From contig CALHHY010000014.1 of assembly GCA_938030665.1 (NCBI GenBank), positions 1 through 64,000 of the forward strand: DNA of 64,000 nt, written 5' to 3'. The translations under genes and the position numbers were made by a program. Shown in pieces: positions 7,359-16,606 of the stretch. Position 1 is the stretch's first letter. Every line of letters starts with the position of its first letter. The DNA is from an uncultured Litoreibacter sp. (lineage in GTDB: Bacteria > Pseudomonadota > Alphaproteobacteria > Rhodobacterales > Rhodobacteraceae). The notes under the pieces were generated by a model. It saw nothing but the letters and a program-made list of their open reading frames with translations, ran no database searches and was not told the DNA's origin.

Positions 7359-10300
7359 TTACTGCGCCGGTATGGCCGTTTCCTCGAGACCCAGCGGGGC
7401 AGGGATGTGTTTTAGCATCTCTATCGGGCAGACCTGCACGAAGTTTGCTTTCTCCGACGCCCAGTCCTGCAAGATACGCGCGGCCTTCACGCTGCCGGTC
7501 TCAGCCAAATGGCTTTCGATCAGCCCTCTCAGCTGCGCCTCCCAATGGTCGACGGTTACCGGGCAGGTGACCAACGTTTCCATGTTCATCAGCGGTGCCG
7601 ACAAACCGTCAGGATCATACAGATACGCCATGCCGCCCGTCATGCCGGCCCCGAAATTGGCCCCAATGGACCCCAGGATCACCGCCACACCGCCAGTCAT
7701 GTATTCACACCCATTGGTCCCGCAGCCCTCAATCACGACCTTCGCGCCGGAGTTGCGCACAGCGAACCGTTCCCCCGCGCGGCCAGCGGCAAACAGATGG
7801 CCATCCGTTGCGCCGTAAAGCACGGTATTACCGATGATCGTGTTGTCCTCTGCCACCAGCGGGCTTTCTTGCGCTGGACGCACTACGATACGCCCACCAG
7901 AGAGCCCCTTGCCGACATAGTCATTGGCATCCCCAAACACCTCCAGCTTCAGCCCCGGTGCCGCGAAAGCACCAAGCGATTGCCCGGCAGATCCCGATAG
8001 CTTGACGGTCAGATGGTCCGGTTGCAGATCATTGCGCATCCCGAACCGCTTGACGATATGGCTAGATGTGCGGGTGCCAATGGTGCGCAGCGTGTTCTGC
8101 ACCGCGTAAGACAGCTGCATTTTTTCGCCTTCCTTCAGGAAGGGTTCCGCATCCTTGACGATCTCCAGATCCAGCGTGTCGAGCACTTCGTTGCGGGGCT
8201 TGTTGCGATCATATTTGATCTCATGAGCTCCATCGACAGTGATCAGCAGCGGATTCAGATCAAGATCATCCAAGTGCGCAGACCCACGCGACACCTGCGT
8301 CAGCAGGTCCGCGCGCCCGATCACCTCGTCCAGCGACCGCGCCCCGATGGAAGCGAGGATCTCCCGGACCTCCTGCGCGTAGAAGGTGATCAGGTTCACC
8401 ACCTTGTCAGCGTTGCCGGTGAACTTCTCGCGCAGCGCTTCGTCTTGCGTGCAAACGCCCACAGGGCAGGTGTTCGACTGGCACTGACGCACCATGATGC
8501 AACCCATCGCAATCAGTGCTGCGGTGCCGATGCCGTATTCCTCGGCCCCCATCATCGCCGCCATGACGATATCGCGCCCTGTCCGCAAACCGCCATCGGT
8601 GCGCAAAGTGATGCGTTCTCGCAGGTTGTTCATCGCTAGAACCTGATGCGCCTCGGTCAACCCCATCTCCCACGGGAGGCCCGCATATTTGATGGAGGTC
8701 GCAGGCGACGCCCCCGTACCACCATTATGCCCCGAAATCAGGATCACATCCGCCTTGGCCTTCGCGACCCCGGCGGCAATCGTGCCAACGCCGGAAGCAG
8801 CAACCAGCTTGACCGTCACCTTGCAGCGCGGGTTGATCTGCTTGAGGTCGTAGATCAGCTGCGCCAGATCCTCGATCGAATAGATATCGTGGTGCGGCGG
8901 TGGCGAGATAAGGGTGACGCCCTTGGTCGAATGGCGCAGCCGCGCGATCAGGTCAGTGACCTTCATACCGGGCAATTGCCCCCCCTCACCGGGCTTGGCA
9001 CCCTGCGCCACTTTGATTTCCAGCTCTTCGCAATGGTTCAGGTACTCGGCGGTCACACCAAAGCGACCGGACGCCACCTGCTTGATCTTCGCGGACGGAT
9101 TGTCGCCATTTGGCTCCGGCACGAAATGCGCCGGATCTTCGCCGCCCTCCCCGCTGTCGGACTTCGCGCCGATGCGGTTCATCGCAACATTCAGGGTCTT
9201 ATGCGCCTCAGGGCTCAGCGCGCCAAGCGACATGCCCGGCGTCACGAAACGTTTGCGGATGGAGGTGATGGACTCCACCTCTTCAATCGCAATCGGCTCG
9301 CCCATGGGTTTGATGTCCAAAAGGTCACGCAGATGGATGGGCGGGTTGGCTTTCATCGTCTGGCTAAACTGCTTCCACATGTCATAGCTGGCGCGCGCAC
9401 AGGCCGCTTGCAGCATATGCATGGTCTGCGCTTCCCAGGCGTGTTTCTCGCCGGAACGGCGCGCCTTGTAGAAACCGCCAATTGGCAGCACATCCTGACC
9501 GCCGCGCCAGCCAAGCTGATGCACCTCAACCGCCTTGGACTGAATACCCGTCACCCCGATGCCCGAGATGCGGGACTGCATGCCTGGGAAAAATTCATTC
9601 ACCATGGCGCGGGACAGGCCGACGGCCTCGAAATTCAGGCCACCGCGATAGGAAGAAATGACCGAGATCCCCATCTTCGCCATGATCTTCAATAGACCCT
9701 GGTCAATGGCGTTGCGGTATCTCGCAACGGCCTCCGTCAGGGTGCAATCCAGCAGGCCCCGGTCGATCCGGTCAGCCAGCGAGTCTTCGGCAAGATAGGC
9801 ATTCACCGTAGTCGCGCCGCAGCCGATTAGCACCGCGAAGTAGTGCGGGTCAACACATTCAGCCGACCGCACATTGAGGGAGCAGAATGTCCGCAGCCCC
9901 TTCTGCGTCAGCCACGCATGAACGGCGGAGGTCGCAAGGATCATCGGCATACCGACACGGTCCGGCCCCTGATCCTGATCGGTCAGCACAATATGCCCCG
10001 CGCCGGAACGGACAGCATCCTCGGCCTCACTACGGATCCGGTTCAGCGCGTCGCGCAGCGAGCCACCTTCCACATCAAAGCAGCAATCAATCACCGCCAT
10101 ATCAGCGTTGAATTGCTCAGTCAGCTTGTCGAACTGCGCGTTGCCGACGAAGGGGCTGTCGAGCACCAGAATTTCCGTCTGGCTCGAATCCTCGTCCAGC
10201 ACGTTCTTGAGATTGCCGAACCGCGTCTTGAGGCTCATCACCCGGAACTCCCGCAGGGAGTCGATTGGCGGATTGGTCACCTGGCTGAACGCCTGCCGGA

Positions 10301-11882
10301 AGAAGTGGCTGAGCGGGCGATATTTCTTGGACAGAACAGCGGATGGCGTGTCGTCCCCCATGGACGCCAGGCTTTCTTTGCCATCTTCGGCCATCGGGGC
10401 CAGGATTTGCTCCAGCTCCTCGATCGAATAGCCCGCCGCGATCTGACGTTTGCGCAGCTCAGCACCAGAGAACAGCGCCTGCTCCTGCACGTCCATGGTG
10501 ATCTCGTCGAGATGGCTGATCTTCTCGCACCATTCGTCAAAAGGCAGGGCGGCGGACATTTTGTCCTTCAGTTCTTCGTCATGGAACAACTTGCCCTTGC
10601 CCATATGGACGCCGATCATCTGCCCCGGCCCAAGCGCGCCTTTTTCGCGGACGGTGGCCTCGTCCGTCGGGACCATCCCGGTTTCGGACCCCGCGATCAT
10701 CAGCCCGTCGCCGGTAACGACATAGCGCATGGGGCGCAGACCGTTTCGGTCCAGACCCGCGACGACCCAACGGCCATCGGTCATCGCCAAAGCGGCCGGG
10801 CCGTCCCATGGTTCCATCACTGCGTTGCAATAGGAATACATGTCCTGCCATTTTTTAGGCATCTCGGCCTGTTGCGACCATGCTTCCGGCACCAGCATGG
10901 TTTTCGCCATAGGTGCAGATCGGCCAGCGCGGACCAGCACTTCGAAAACCGAATCCAAAGCCGCAGAGTCCGACGATCCTGCTGCCACAATCGGCTTGAT
11001 ATCTTCCGCCATGTCGCCAAATGCGCCGGAGGCCATGCGGATCTCGTGGCTTTTCATCCAGTTCAGGTTGCCTTTCAGCGTGTTGATCTCGCCATTATGG
11101 GCGAGCATGCGGAACGGCTGGGCGAGCCACCATTGTGGGAAGGTGTTGGTCGAGTAGCGCTGGTGGTAGATCGCGAAGGCGCTTTCAAACCGTTCATCCA
11201 TCAGGTCCGGGTAGAAATCTGCGACCTGCTCCGCCAGCATCATGCCCTTGTAGATGATCGACCGGCAGCTGAGCGAGCAGATGTAGAGGTCCTTCATGGT
11301 GGTCGCAGCTTTCTCGATCCGGCGGCGAATGACGTAAAGTTCCCGCTCGAAATCTTCTTCTTCGACCCCTTTGGAGTTGGAGATCAGGATCTGCTCGATC
11401 TCCGGCCGGGTGGCATTGGCTTTCTCGCCCAGACAGGCAACATGCACCGGCACGTGGCGCCAACCATAGATGCGATAGCCCATCCGCAAAACTTCGGTTT
11501 CGACGATGGTCCGGCACGCCTCTTGCGCGCCAAAATCGGTGCGGGGGAGAAAAACCTGACCGACGGCGATCATCTCGTCCTTGTTAGGGGTGTGACCGGT
11601 TCGTTCAATCTGGTCATAGAAGAAGGGGACGGGGATCTGCACATGGATGCCCGCGCCGTCGCCGGTCTTGCCATCGGCATCCACCGCGCCGCGGTGCCAC
11701 ACTGCTTTGAGCGCGTTAATGCCGTTTTCGACGACCTTGCGGGACTTCTTGCCGTCAATCGACACCACAAGCCCGACGCCGCAGGAAGCATGCTCATCGG
11801 CGCCCCGGTAAAGCGAATGCTTCGACATCCATTCCCGCATTGTTTCTTCCTGAGCCACCCAGTCCTGATCAAACTTGGTCAT
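7359..11882 (-). CDS. gltB: Glutamate synthase (NADPH) large subunit
   Basis: Makes two glutamates from glutamine and 2-oxoglutarate, completing the GS-GOGAT route of ammonium assimilation. At 1507 residues it is full length. The first 33 residues look like the usual propeptide, removed to expose Cys34 (HASCGVGLV), the nucleophile of the class II amidotransferase domain (to about 430). A central linker domain follows. Then comes the FMN-binding synthase barrel with the 3Fe-4S ligands in CIMVRQCQSNTCPVGVC. The C-terminal beta-helix (about 1250-1480) has the repeated GANFGAGMTGG type turns. ATG is preceded by AAGGAGA at a good distance. Its partner gltD lies upstream on the same strand, separated by a hydrolase-like gene. 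Confidence 0.98.
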   Translation of the reverse strand: MTKFDQDWVAQEETMREWMSKHSLYRGADEHASCGVGLVVSIDGKKSRKVVENGINALKAVWHRGAVDADGKTGDGAGIHVQIPVPFFYDQIERTGHTPNKDEMIAVGQVFLPRTDFGAQEACRTIVETEVLRMGYRIYGWRHVPVHVACLGEKANATRPEIEQILISNSKGVEEEDFERELYVIRRRIEKAATTMKDLYICSLSCRSIIYKGMMLAEQVADFYPDLMDERFESAFAIYHQRYSTNTFPQWWLAQPFRMLAHNGEINTLKGNLNWMKSHEIRMASGAFGDMAEDIKPIVAAGSSDSAALDSVFEVLVRAGRSAPMAKTMLVPEAWSQQAEMPKKWQDMYSYCNAVMEPWDGPAALAMTDGRWVVAGLDRNGLRPMRYVVTGDGLMIAGSETGMVPTDEATVREKGALGPGQMIGVHMGKGKLFHDEELKDKMSAALPFDEWCEKISHLDEITMDVQEQALFSGAELRKRQIAAGYSIEELEQILAPMAEDGKESLASMGDDTPSAVLSKKYRPLSHFFRQAFSQVTNPPIDSLREFRVMSLKTRFGNLKNVLDEDSSQTEILVLDSPFVGNAQFDKLTEQFNADMAVIDCCFDVEGGSLRDALNRIRSEAEDAVRSGAGHIVLTDQDQGPDRVGMPMILATSAVHAWLTQKGLRTFCSLNVRSAECVDPHYFAVLIGCGATTVNAYLAEDSLADRIDRGLLDCTLTEAVARYRNAIDQGLLKIMAKMGISVISSYRGGLNFEAVGLSRAMVNEFFPGMQSRISGIGVTGIQSKAVEVHQLGWRGGQDVLPIGGFYKARRSGEKHAWEAQTMHMLQAACARASYDMWKQFSQTMKANPPIHLRDLLDIKPMGEPIAIEEVESITSIRKRFVTPGMSLGALSPEAHKTLNVAMNRIGAKSDSGEGGEDPAHFVPEPNGDNPSAKIKQVASGRFGVTAEYLNHCEELEIKVAQGAKPGEGGQLPGMKVTDLIARLRHSTKGVTLISPPPHHDIYSIEDLAQLIYDLKQINPRCKVTVKLVAASGVGTIAAGVAKAKADVILISGHNGGTGASPATSIKYAGLPWEMGLTEAHQVLAMNNLRERITLRTDGGLRTGRDIVMAAMMGAEEYGIGTAALIAMGCIMVRQCQSNTCPVGVCTQDEALREKFTGNADKVVNLITFYAQEVREILASIGARSLDEVIGRADLLTQVSRGSAHLDDLDLNPLLITVDGAHEIKYDRNKPRNEVLDTLDLEIVKDAEPFLKEGEKMQLSYAVQNTLRTIGTRTSSHIVKRFGMRNDLQPDHLTVKLSGSAGQSLGAFAAPGLKLEVFGDANDYVGKGLSGGRIVVRPAQESPLVAEDNTIIGNTVLYGATDGHLFAAGRAGERFAVRNSGAKVVIEGCGTNGCEYMTGGVAVILGSIGANFGAGMTGGMAYLYDPDGLSAPLMNMETLVTCPVTVDHWEAQLRGLIESHLAETGSVKAARILQDWASEKANFVQVCPIEMLKHIPAPLGLEETAIPAQ

Positions 11883-11965
11883 GTCTCGTCTCCTTCTGAT
11901 GAGCCCTGCGCGTGATAGCGGCGTGGGGTCGTATTCTTTCTGTGCCAGGTTAAGTGGCGCGCCGG

Positions 11966-12769
11966 TTAAGCTGTGGTTGTCGTCAGACGCCTCGGTTTTC
12001 GGCGGGCGGCGAAGTAGTCATTGGCGGCCTCCAGGCTGTCATAGGCCGCGCGCCCCATCCCACCGGCACGTCGCACAAGGCGCGGCACACGCGAGGGGCG
12101 TTCGGACAGAACCGCGTCGATGATCTGCGGGATCGCACCGGATTCGTGTAGAGGCCGAATAAATGCATGGTCCGAACCCGGGAAGATGTAATGCATCACA
12201 TTGCTCGCCTTCGGGAAACGCCGCCAATGCAGCTTCTCCAACGCGGCGTCACCGTGAAAGATATAGACCCGCGCGGGCGGTGCGGGCAGGGTATCCAACT
12301 CAGGATGCGGCCAATCCGTAATTGCCTTGCGGAAATGCAGCCAGCGCTTGTCCCCCTTCACAATCTTCGGGTTCGGCGAATATTGCGGGGCGAAGGCGAT
12401 AACACGACCAACCGGCACCATGCGGCTGAACACCAGGGCGTTGAACCCGCCCATGCTGATCCCCACGGCGACGATTTCGGTGATGCGGTTGCGCAGGACA
12501 TAGCTGCTGATCACGTCCTCGATGGTCTCGTCCATCCCGTCGCGGTTCATCCAGCTGCGGCTGATATCCGTCACGGTCAGCAGGTGGTTCTCGCCACCGG
12601 CAGACAGCGTGCCCACGAACTCTTTGGCAGGCCAATGGTGCCGCTTATTCCCGACCGAGGTGAAGCTGACCACCAACCGCTGCGACCGGCCACGCGCGGC
12701 CTCGATCCGCAAGGGGCGGACATTATGCAGCATGCGGAATTGCAGCCTATCGTCAGCCAAAGCGCCCAT
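11966..12769 (-). CDS. Alpha/beta-hydrolase-like protein between gltD and gltB
   Basis: 267-residue cytosolic protein without a signal peptide. The nucleophile elbow GISMGGFNALVF (about residue 100) has the GxSxGG form of alpha/beta hydrolases. A late His lies in FPGSDHAFI (about 205), preceded by YIFHGDAALE, which could supply the acid, so a Ser-Asp-His triad is plausible. The C-terminal 40 residues are basic and probably disordered (RRKPRRLTTTT). Substrate and role are unknown. It begins 3 bases after the gltD stop and ends 83 bases before the gltB start, all on one strand, so it should be co-expressed with glutamate synthase. I infer no direct part in the reaction. An esterase, a thioesterase, or a non-catalytic relative are all possible. 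Confidence 0.75.
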   Translation of the reverse strand: MGALADDRLQFRMLHNVRPLRIEAARGRSQRLVVSFTSVGNKRHHWPAKEFVGTLSAGGENHLLTVTDISRSWMNRDGMDETIEDVISSYVLRNRITEIVAVGISMGGFNALVFSRMVPVGRVIAFAPQYSPNPKIVKGDKRWLHFRKAITDWPHPELDTLPAPPARVYIFHGDAALEKLHWRRFPKASNVMHYIFPGSDHAFIRPLHESGAIPQIIDAVLSERPSRVPRLVRRAGGMGRAAYDSLEAANDYFAARRKPRRLTTTTA

Positions 12770-12772
12770 CTG

Positions 12773-14206
12773 CTATTCGGCCGCGACAGTCGCCGCGGCG
12801 TTCATCTGTTCCAACATCGCATCGGCGGCCTCGCGGCCATCGCGGATCGCCCAGACGACAAGGCTAGCGCCGCGTTGGATGTCTCCACAGGCATAGACGC
12901 CGGGCAGGTTGGTTTCGTGGGTCAGGAAATCTGCCTTCACCGTGCCCCAGCGCGTCACTTCAAGCTCAGGCTCATCCCAAAGGGCAGGCAGGGCTTCGGG
13001 CTCAAATCCCAGCGCCTTGATCACCAGATCAGCGTCTTCCACGTAATCCGCGCCTTCAATAACTTCCGGCATCTGGCGTCCCGTCGCGTCAGGCGCGCCA
13101 AGCCGCATCTTGCTGACCATCACGCCTTCGACGGCGTCGCCGGAAAAACCCTTCGGGGCGGAGAGCCAAAGGAACTCGACCCCTTCTTCTTCGGCATTCG
13201 CAACCTCCCGTTGGGAGCCCGGCATGTTTGCGCGGTCCCGCCGATAGAGGCATTTCACAGATTCCGCGCCCTGCCGGATCGCCGTGCGCACGCAATCCAT
13301 GGCCGTGTCGCCGCCGCCGATGACGACGACCTTCTTACCCTCGGCGTTTAACTCCCCGGACTCGAACTCGGGCACAGTGTCGCCGAAGCTTTTGCGGTTG
13401 GACGCGGTCAGAAAGTCGATGGCGCGGACGATGCCTGTGGCCCCGGCACCCGGGCCCGGCAGGTCGCGAGACTTGTAAACCCCAGTTGCAATCAACACTG
13501 CGTTGTGGCGCGCGCGCAGCTCGGCGAAGCTGATATCCTCGCCCACATTGCAGTTAAGCTTGAATGCGACGCTGCCCTGTTCAAGCTGGTCGATGCGCTT
13601 CATGACAACGTCTTTCTCCAGCTTGAAACCGGGAATGCCGTAGGTCAGAAGGCCGCCGGCGCGATCATAACGGTCATAGACCACAACCTGCACACCCGCC
13701 CGGCGTAGCCTGTCAGCCGCCGCAAGGCCGCCCGGGCCCGCACCGATGATGCCAACCGATTCTTCACGTTCATGCATGGGGGAGGCGGGTTTAACCCAGC
13801 CATTTTCCCAAGCGGTATCGGTGATATATTTCTCAACGGAGCCGATCGTGACAGTCCCATGGCCGGACTGTTCAATCACGCAGTTACCTTCGCAAAGCCG
13901 GTCTTGCGGGCAAATACGACCGCAGATCTCGGGGAAGGTGTTGGTGGCTTGGCTGACCTCATATGCCTCTTGCAGACGGCCCTGAGCAGTCAGGCGCAAC
14001 CAGTCAGGGATGTTGTTATGGAGCGGGCAGTGGGACTGACAGTAAGGCACGCCACATTGGCTGCACCGGCTTGCTTGCTCCGCCGCTTTGGCTTCTGCAT
14101 ACTCGGCATAAATCTCGTGGAAATCCGTTGCACGCAAATCAGGCGGCCGCTTCGCAGGCATGTCGCGGTCGACAGACACAAATTTAAGCATTGGATCTTT
14201 TGCCAT
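12773..14206 (-). CDS. gltD: Glutamate synthase (NADPH) small subunit
   Basis: Feeds electrons from NADPH through FAD and two 4Fe-4S clusters to GltB. The N-terminal ferredoxin-like domain carries the cysteine groups CSQCGVPYCQSHC and CGRICPQDRLCEGNC. The first dinucleotide fold (FAD) begins IIGAGPGGLAAADRL at about 150. The second (NADPH) begins VVIGGGDTAMDC at about 295. The closing VYACGDIQRGASLVVWAIRDGREAA motif binds FAD. Length 477 is typical. ATG has CAGGAGCG eight bases upstream. It is the first gene of the gltD-hydrolase-gltB group, and the promoter must lie in the 180-base divergent gap shared with uppP. Confidence 0.98.
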   Translation of the reverse strand: MAKDPMLKFVSVDRDMPAKRPPDLRATDFHEIYAEYAEAKAAEQASRCSQCGVPYCQSHCPLHNNIPDWLRLTAQGRLQEAYEVSQATNTFPEICGRICPQDRLCEGNCVIEQSGHGTVTIGSVEKYITDTAWENGWVKPASPMHEREESVGIIGAGPGGLAAADRLRRAGVQVVVYDRYDRAGGLLTYGIPGFKLEKDVVMKRIDQLEQGSVAFKLNCNVGEDISFAELRARHNAVLIATGVYKSRDLPGPGAGATGIVRAIDFLTASNRKSFGDTVPEFESGELNAEGKKVVVIGGGDTAMDCVRTAIRQGAESVKCLYRRDRANMPGSQREVANAEEEGVEFLWLSAPKGFSGDAVEGVMVSKMRLGAPDATGRQMPEVIEGADYVEDADLVIKALGFEPEALPALWDEPELEVTRWGTVKADFLTHETNLPGVYACGDIQRGASLVVWAIRDGREAADAMLEQMNAAATVAAE

Positions 14207-14422
14207 GGGTCGCTCCTGTTTCCGAGAGGTCTGATTACTGTGGCGATCATCGGAATAAAAGTCAGTTTAGTTGACCTATATTGCACTTTTTACGCGGGTG
14301 GGAAGGTATTTCGTACCTGTTATTTGAAATAAATGTAACAAAGCGGACCTAAATCAAAGCTTTCTTATGAATTTCAATTCACTAGGTTGGCGCAAAATGA
14401 ATCACCGGGATTTCTGGTAGCT

Positions 14423-15226
14423 ATGTCTCTCTTTCATCTTGTCCTTGTCGCGCTGATCCAGGGCATCACAGAATTTCTTCCTGTCAGCTCCTCCGGCCAT
14501 TTGATTCTGCTACCTGCTTTGACGGGTTTGGATGATCAGGGGCAGATGATCGACATCGCGGTTCACGTCGGCACGCTTTTCGCCGTTATGCTGTATTTCC
14601 AGAAGGACGTCAGGGTTGCCGCGGGCGGCATCCCGCGCCTCATCCAGGGCAAGGTCGATACGCAAGGCGCCTGGTTGGCCATGCTTCTGGTGATCTCAAC
14701 CATACCGGTCCTGTTGTTCGGGCTGGTGCTGAAGGTCACCGGGTTCGACGCCTATCTGCGGTCCGTTGCGCTGATCGGCTGGACCATGATTCTGTTCGGC
14801 ATTGTCTTGTACTGGACCGACCAGAAAGGCGGTGTGGCCAAAACCGCGCCGCAATGGTCCATGAAAGACGCGTTCAAGATGGGACTTTGGCAGGCGCTGG
14901 CGCTGATCCCCGGTACGTCGCGGTCAGGGGCCACGATCTCAGGGGCGCGCCAGCTTGGCTATGCGCGGGAGGATGCGGCAAAGCTTGCCATGCTGATGTC
15001 GATCCCGACGATCCTGGCCTCCGGCGTAGTGCTTGGTTTTGAGGTGATCGGCGACGCAAACGCGGCTCTTGCCCGCGACGCCAGCATTGCCGCGTTTCTG
15101 TCATTCATAGCTGCATTGCTGGCGCTGACGCTTATGATGCGCCTTCTCAAATCCGTCAGCTTCACGCCCTACGTGATCTACCGGGTCATTCTAGGGGTGA
15201 TCCTGCTGGGCTACGCCTACAGCTAG
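14423..15226 (+). CDS. uppP: Undecaprenyl-diphosphatase (BacA type)
   Basis: Integral inner-membrane enzyme that dephosphorylates undecaprenyl pyrophosphate, recycling the lipid carrier for peptidoglycan, O-antigen and capsule. The two active-site signatures are intact: GITEFLPVSSSGHLIL near residue 20 and PGTSRSGATISG near 165. About eight hydrophobic helices are seen. ATG 14423 gives 267 residues starting MSLFHLVLVALIQG, matching the family. An in-frame TTG at 14387 would add a non-hydrophobic 12-residue head and is less likely. The 3' end overlaps the convergent NDUFA9-like gene by 4 bases. Confidence 0.95.
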   Translation: MSLFHLVLVALIQGITEFLPVSSSGHLILLPALTGLDDQGQMIDIAVHVGTLFAVMLYFQKDVRVAAGGIPRLIQGKVDTQGAWLAMLLVISTIPVLLFGLVLKVTGFDAYLRSVALIGWTMILFGIVLYWTDQKGGVAKTAPQWSMKDAFKMGLWQALALIPGTSRSGATISGARQLGYAREDAAKLAMLMSIPTILASGVVLGFEVIGDANAALARDASIAAFLSFIAALLALTLMMRLLKSVSFTPYVIYRVILGVILLGYAYS

Positions 15227-16200
15227 TCGGCCCGCAGGTTCTTGGCGGAATTCTTGATCTCGGCATATTGGCCCGAGGGGCGGAATCGCCACAGATAGGA
15301 CGGCAGCACCGCCGCCATTGCCGTCGGCTGGATGCCCAGATCTGCAAGCGTTTTGGTGCCATCAGAGACGATATTGTCCTGGCCAAGGCTGAGCACCTGA
15401 TCGCGGGTCACCGGCCCCTTGATCAACCCGCCCGTCACAGCAGACAGAATGTCGAAGGAGGTCCCCATGATCGCGCCAACAAAGAACGGGACATTCAGCA
15501 CAAGCCGCCGGCGCTGGATCACATCAAGCATCCGCTGCATCAGCCCTTTGAAACTGTCGACATCCGGGCCGCCCAGCTCATAGATGCCGGTCGCGCCATT
15601 GACGCCAGCGACCGCAGCCTTGGCAACGTCATCGACATAGACCGGCTGAAACTTCGTGTGCCCGCCAATGACCGGCAGGATCGGCCCCAGACGGGTCATC
15701 GCGGCGAAACGGTTGAAGAAGTCATCTTCGGGGCCAAACACGACCGACGGGCGCAGAATCGTGGCTTCAGGGAAATGCTGCAAGATGCCGTGCTCCCCCA
15801 GACCTTTAGATTGTGCGTAGAGCGATTCCCCTTCCGCATCTGCGCCAATGGCTGACAGATGCACCATGCGGGCGACGCCCAATTCTGTGGCAATGCGCGC
15901 GATACGCTCCGCGCCGTCGTGCTGAACCGCGTCGAAATTGTTCTTGCCGCCCTTGTCAAAGGTTCCCACGCAGTTAATCACCGCGTCCGCCCCCTCCATC
16001 ACATGACGGACAGAGGCGTCGTCGCGGACGTTGCAGAAGACCGGCTCCACCTGGCCAACAACGCCGTAAGGTTTGACGAACAGCGCTTCATTCGGCCGGC
16101 GCACCGCAACACGGACGCGCCACCCCTCCTTTGCGAGGCGGCGCACGATATAGCGCCCTACAAAACCTGATCCGCCGTATACCGTTGCGAGTTTGGACAT
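15223..16200 (-). CDS. NDUFA9-like NAD(P)-binding protein (atypical short-chain dehydrogenase)
   Basis: A 325-residue protein with a Rossmann start YGGSGFVGRYIVRRLAKEGW and no Tyr-x-x-x-Lys catalytic pair where an active epimerase would have one. This is the pattern of the complex I NDUFA9 subunit family and related NmrA-like proteins of alphaproteobacteria. The inner stretches VINCVGTFDKGGKNNFDAVQ, VHLSAIGADAEGESLYAQSKG and ILRPSVVFGPEDDFFNRFA are typical. It may help assemble or stabilise NADH:quinone oxidoreductase at the inner membrane, but that is from the family only. It has its own start 140 bases from tRNA-Leu on the opposite strand. Confidence 0.8.
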   Translation of the reverse strand: MSKLATVYGGSGFVGRYIVRRLAKEGWRVRVAVRRPNEALFVKPYGVVGQVEPVFCNVRDDASVRHVMEGADAVINCVGTFDKGGKNNFDAVQHDGAERIARIATELGVARMVHLSAIGADAEGESLYAQSKGLGEHGILQHFPEATILRPSVVFGPEDDFFNRFAAMTRLGPILPVIGGHTKFQPVYVDDVAKAAVAGVNGATGIYELGGPDVDSFKGLMQRMLDVIQRRRLVLNVPFFVGAIMGTSFDILSAVTGGLIKGPVTRDQVLSLGQDNIVSDGTKTLADLGIQPTAMAAVLPSYLWRFRPSGQYAEIKNSAKNLRAD

Positions 16201-16294
16201 GGGGAAACCCTTGATGTTGGCCTGATTGCGGGTTTACCGGGCGGGGGCGCGGCAGACAAGTTTCATTTCCAACCAGATCGCGGTCCGAATCCCG

Positions 16295-16323
16295 TTGACA
16301 GCGCCGCGACGCGGGCTTAAGCA
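16295..16323 (+). promoter_or_regulatory. Promoter of tRNA-Leu
   Basis: A perfect -35 box TTGACA (16295-16300), a 17-base GC-rich spacer and TAAGCA (16318-16323) place the start about 10-12 bases ahead of the mature tRNA 5' end. GC-rich sequence between the -10 and the start would fit stringent control, which is an inference. Confidence 0.65.
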
Positions 16324-16340
16324 CCGCGCTCACGACACCT

Positions 16341-16426
16341 GCCCAGGTGGCGGAATGGTAGACGCGCCAGCTTCAGGTGCTGGTGTCCGTATGGACGTGG
16401 AGGTTCGAGTCCTCTCCTGGGCACCA
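16341..16426 (+). tRNA. tRNA-Leu, anticodon CAG
   Basis: Class II tRNA. The acceptor stem pairs GCCCAGG (16341-16347) with CCTGGGC (16416-16422), followed by discriminator A and an encoded CCA (16424-16426). The anticodon arm is CCAGC-TTCAGGT-GCTGG with CAG at 16374-16376, reading CUG codons. A long variable arm (GTCCGTATGGAC region) is typical of Leu, and the T loop is GGTTCGAGTCC. Confidence 0.97.
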
Positions 16427-16505
16427 CTTTTATCCGAATAAAAAATCACCGCTAGTTGACCCTGTCACTTGGTAGGTCGAGGCAAGCGCGTACGGTATTT
16501 TGATG

Positions 16506-16536
16506 GTCCGGAAACCGCGCGTCGCGCCGGACTTTT
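16506..16536 (+). terminator. Probable terminator downstream of tRNA-Leu
   Basis: GTCCGG (16506-16511) pairs with CCGGAC (16527-16532), with an inner CGCG/CGCG pairing around a CGT loop, and is followed directly by TTTT. It lies 80 bases beyond the tRNA and before the RNase D gene. Confidence 0.55.
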
Positions 16537-16606
16537 GGGGCTGTCATTGAATAAACCCCCCAAAGGCACTATTCGGCCTAGGACATAACCGTAGGGCTGA
16601 AATCAC

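Noticed and set aside
9843-11915. A 690-residue reading frame on the forward strand across gltB
   Set aside because: Exact antisense of gltB, made open by third-position GC bias. No ribosome site or domain, and the composition (His/Arg/Gln-rich) is typical of a shadow frame.
11883-11965. Possible sigma-54 promoter before gltB (CTGGCAC on the reverse strand)
   Set aside because: The -12 element has AT where GC is required at the right spacing.
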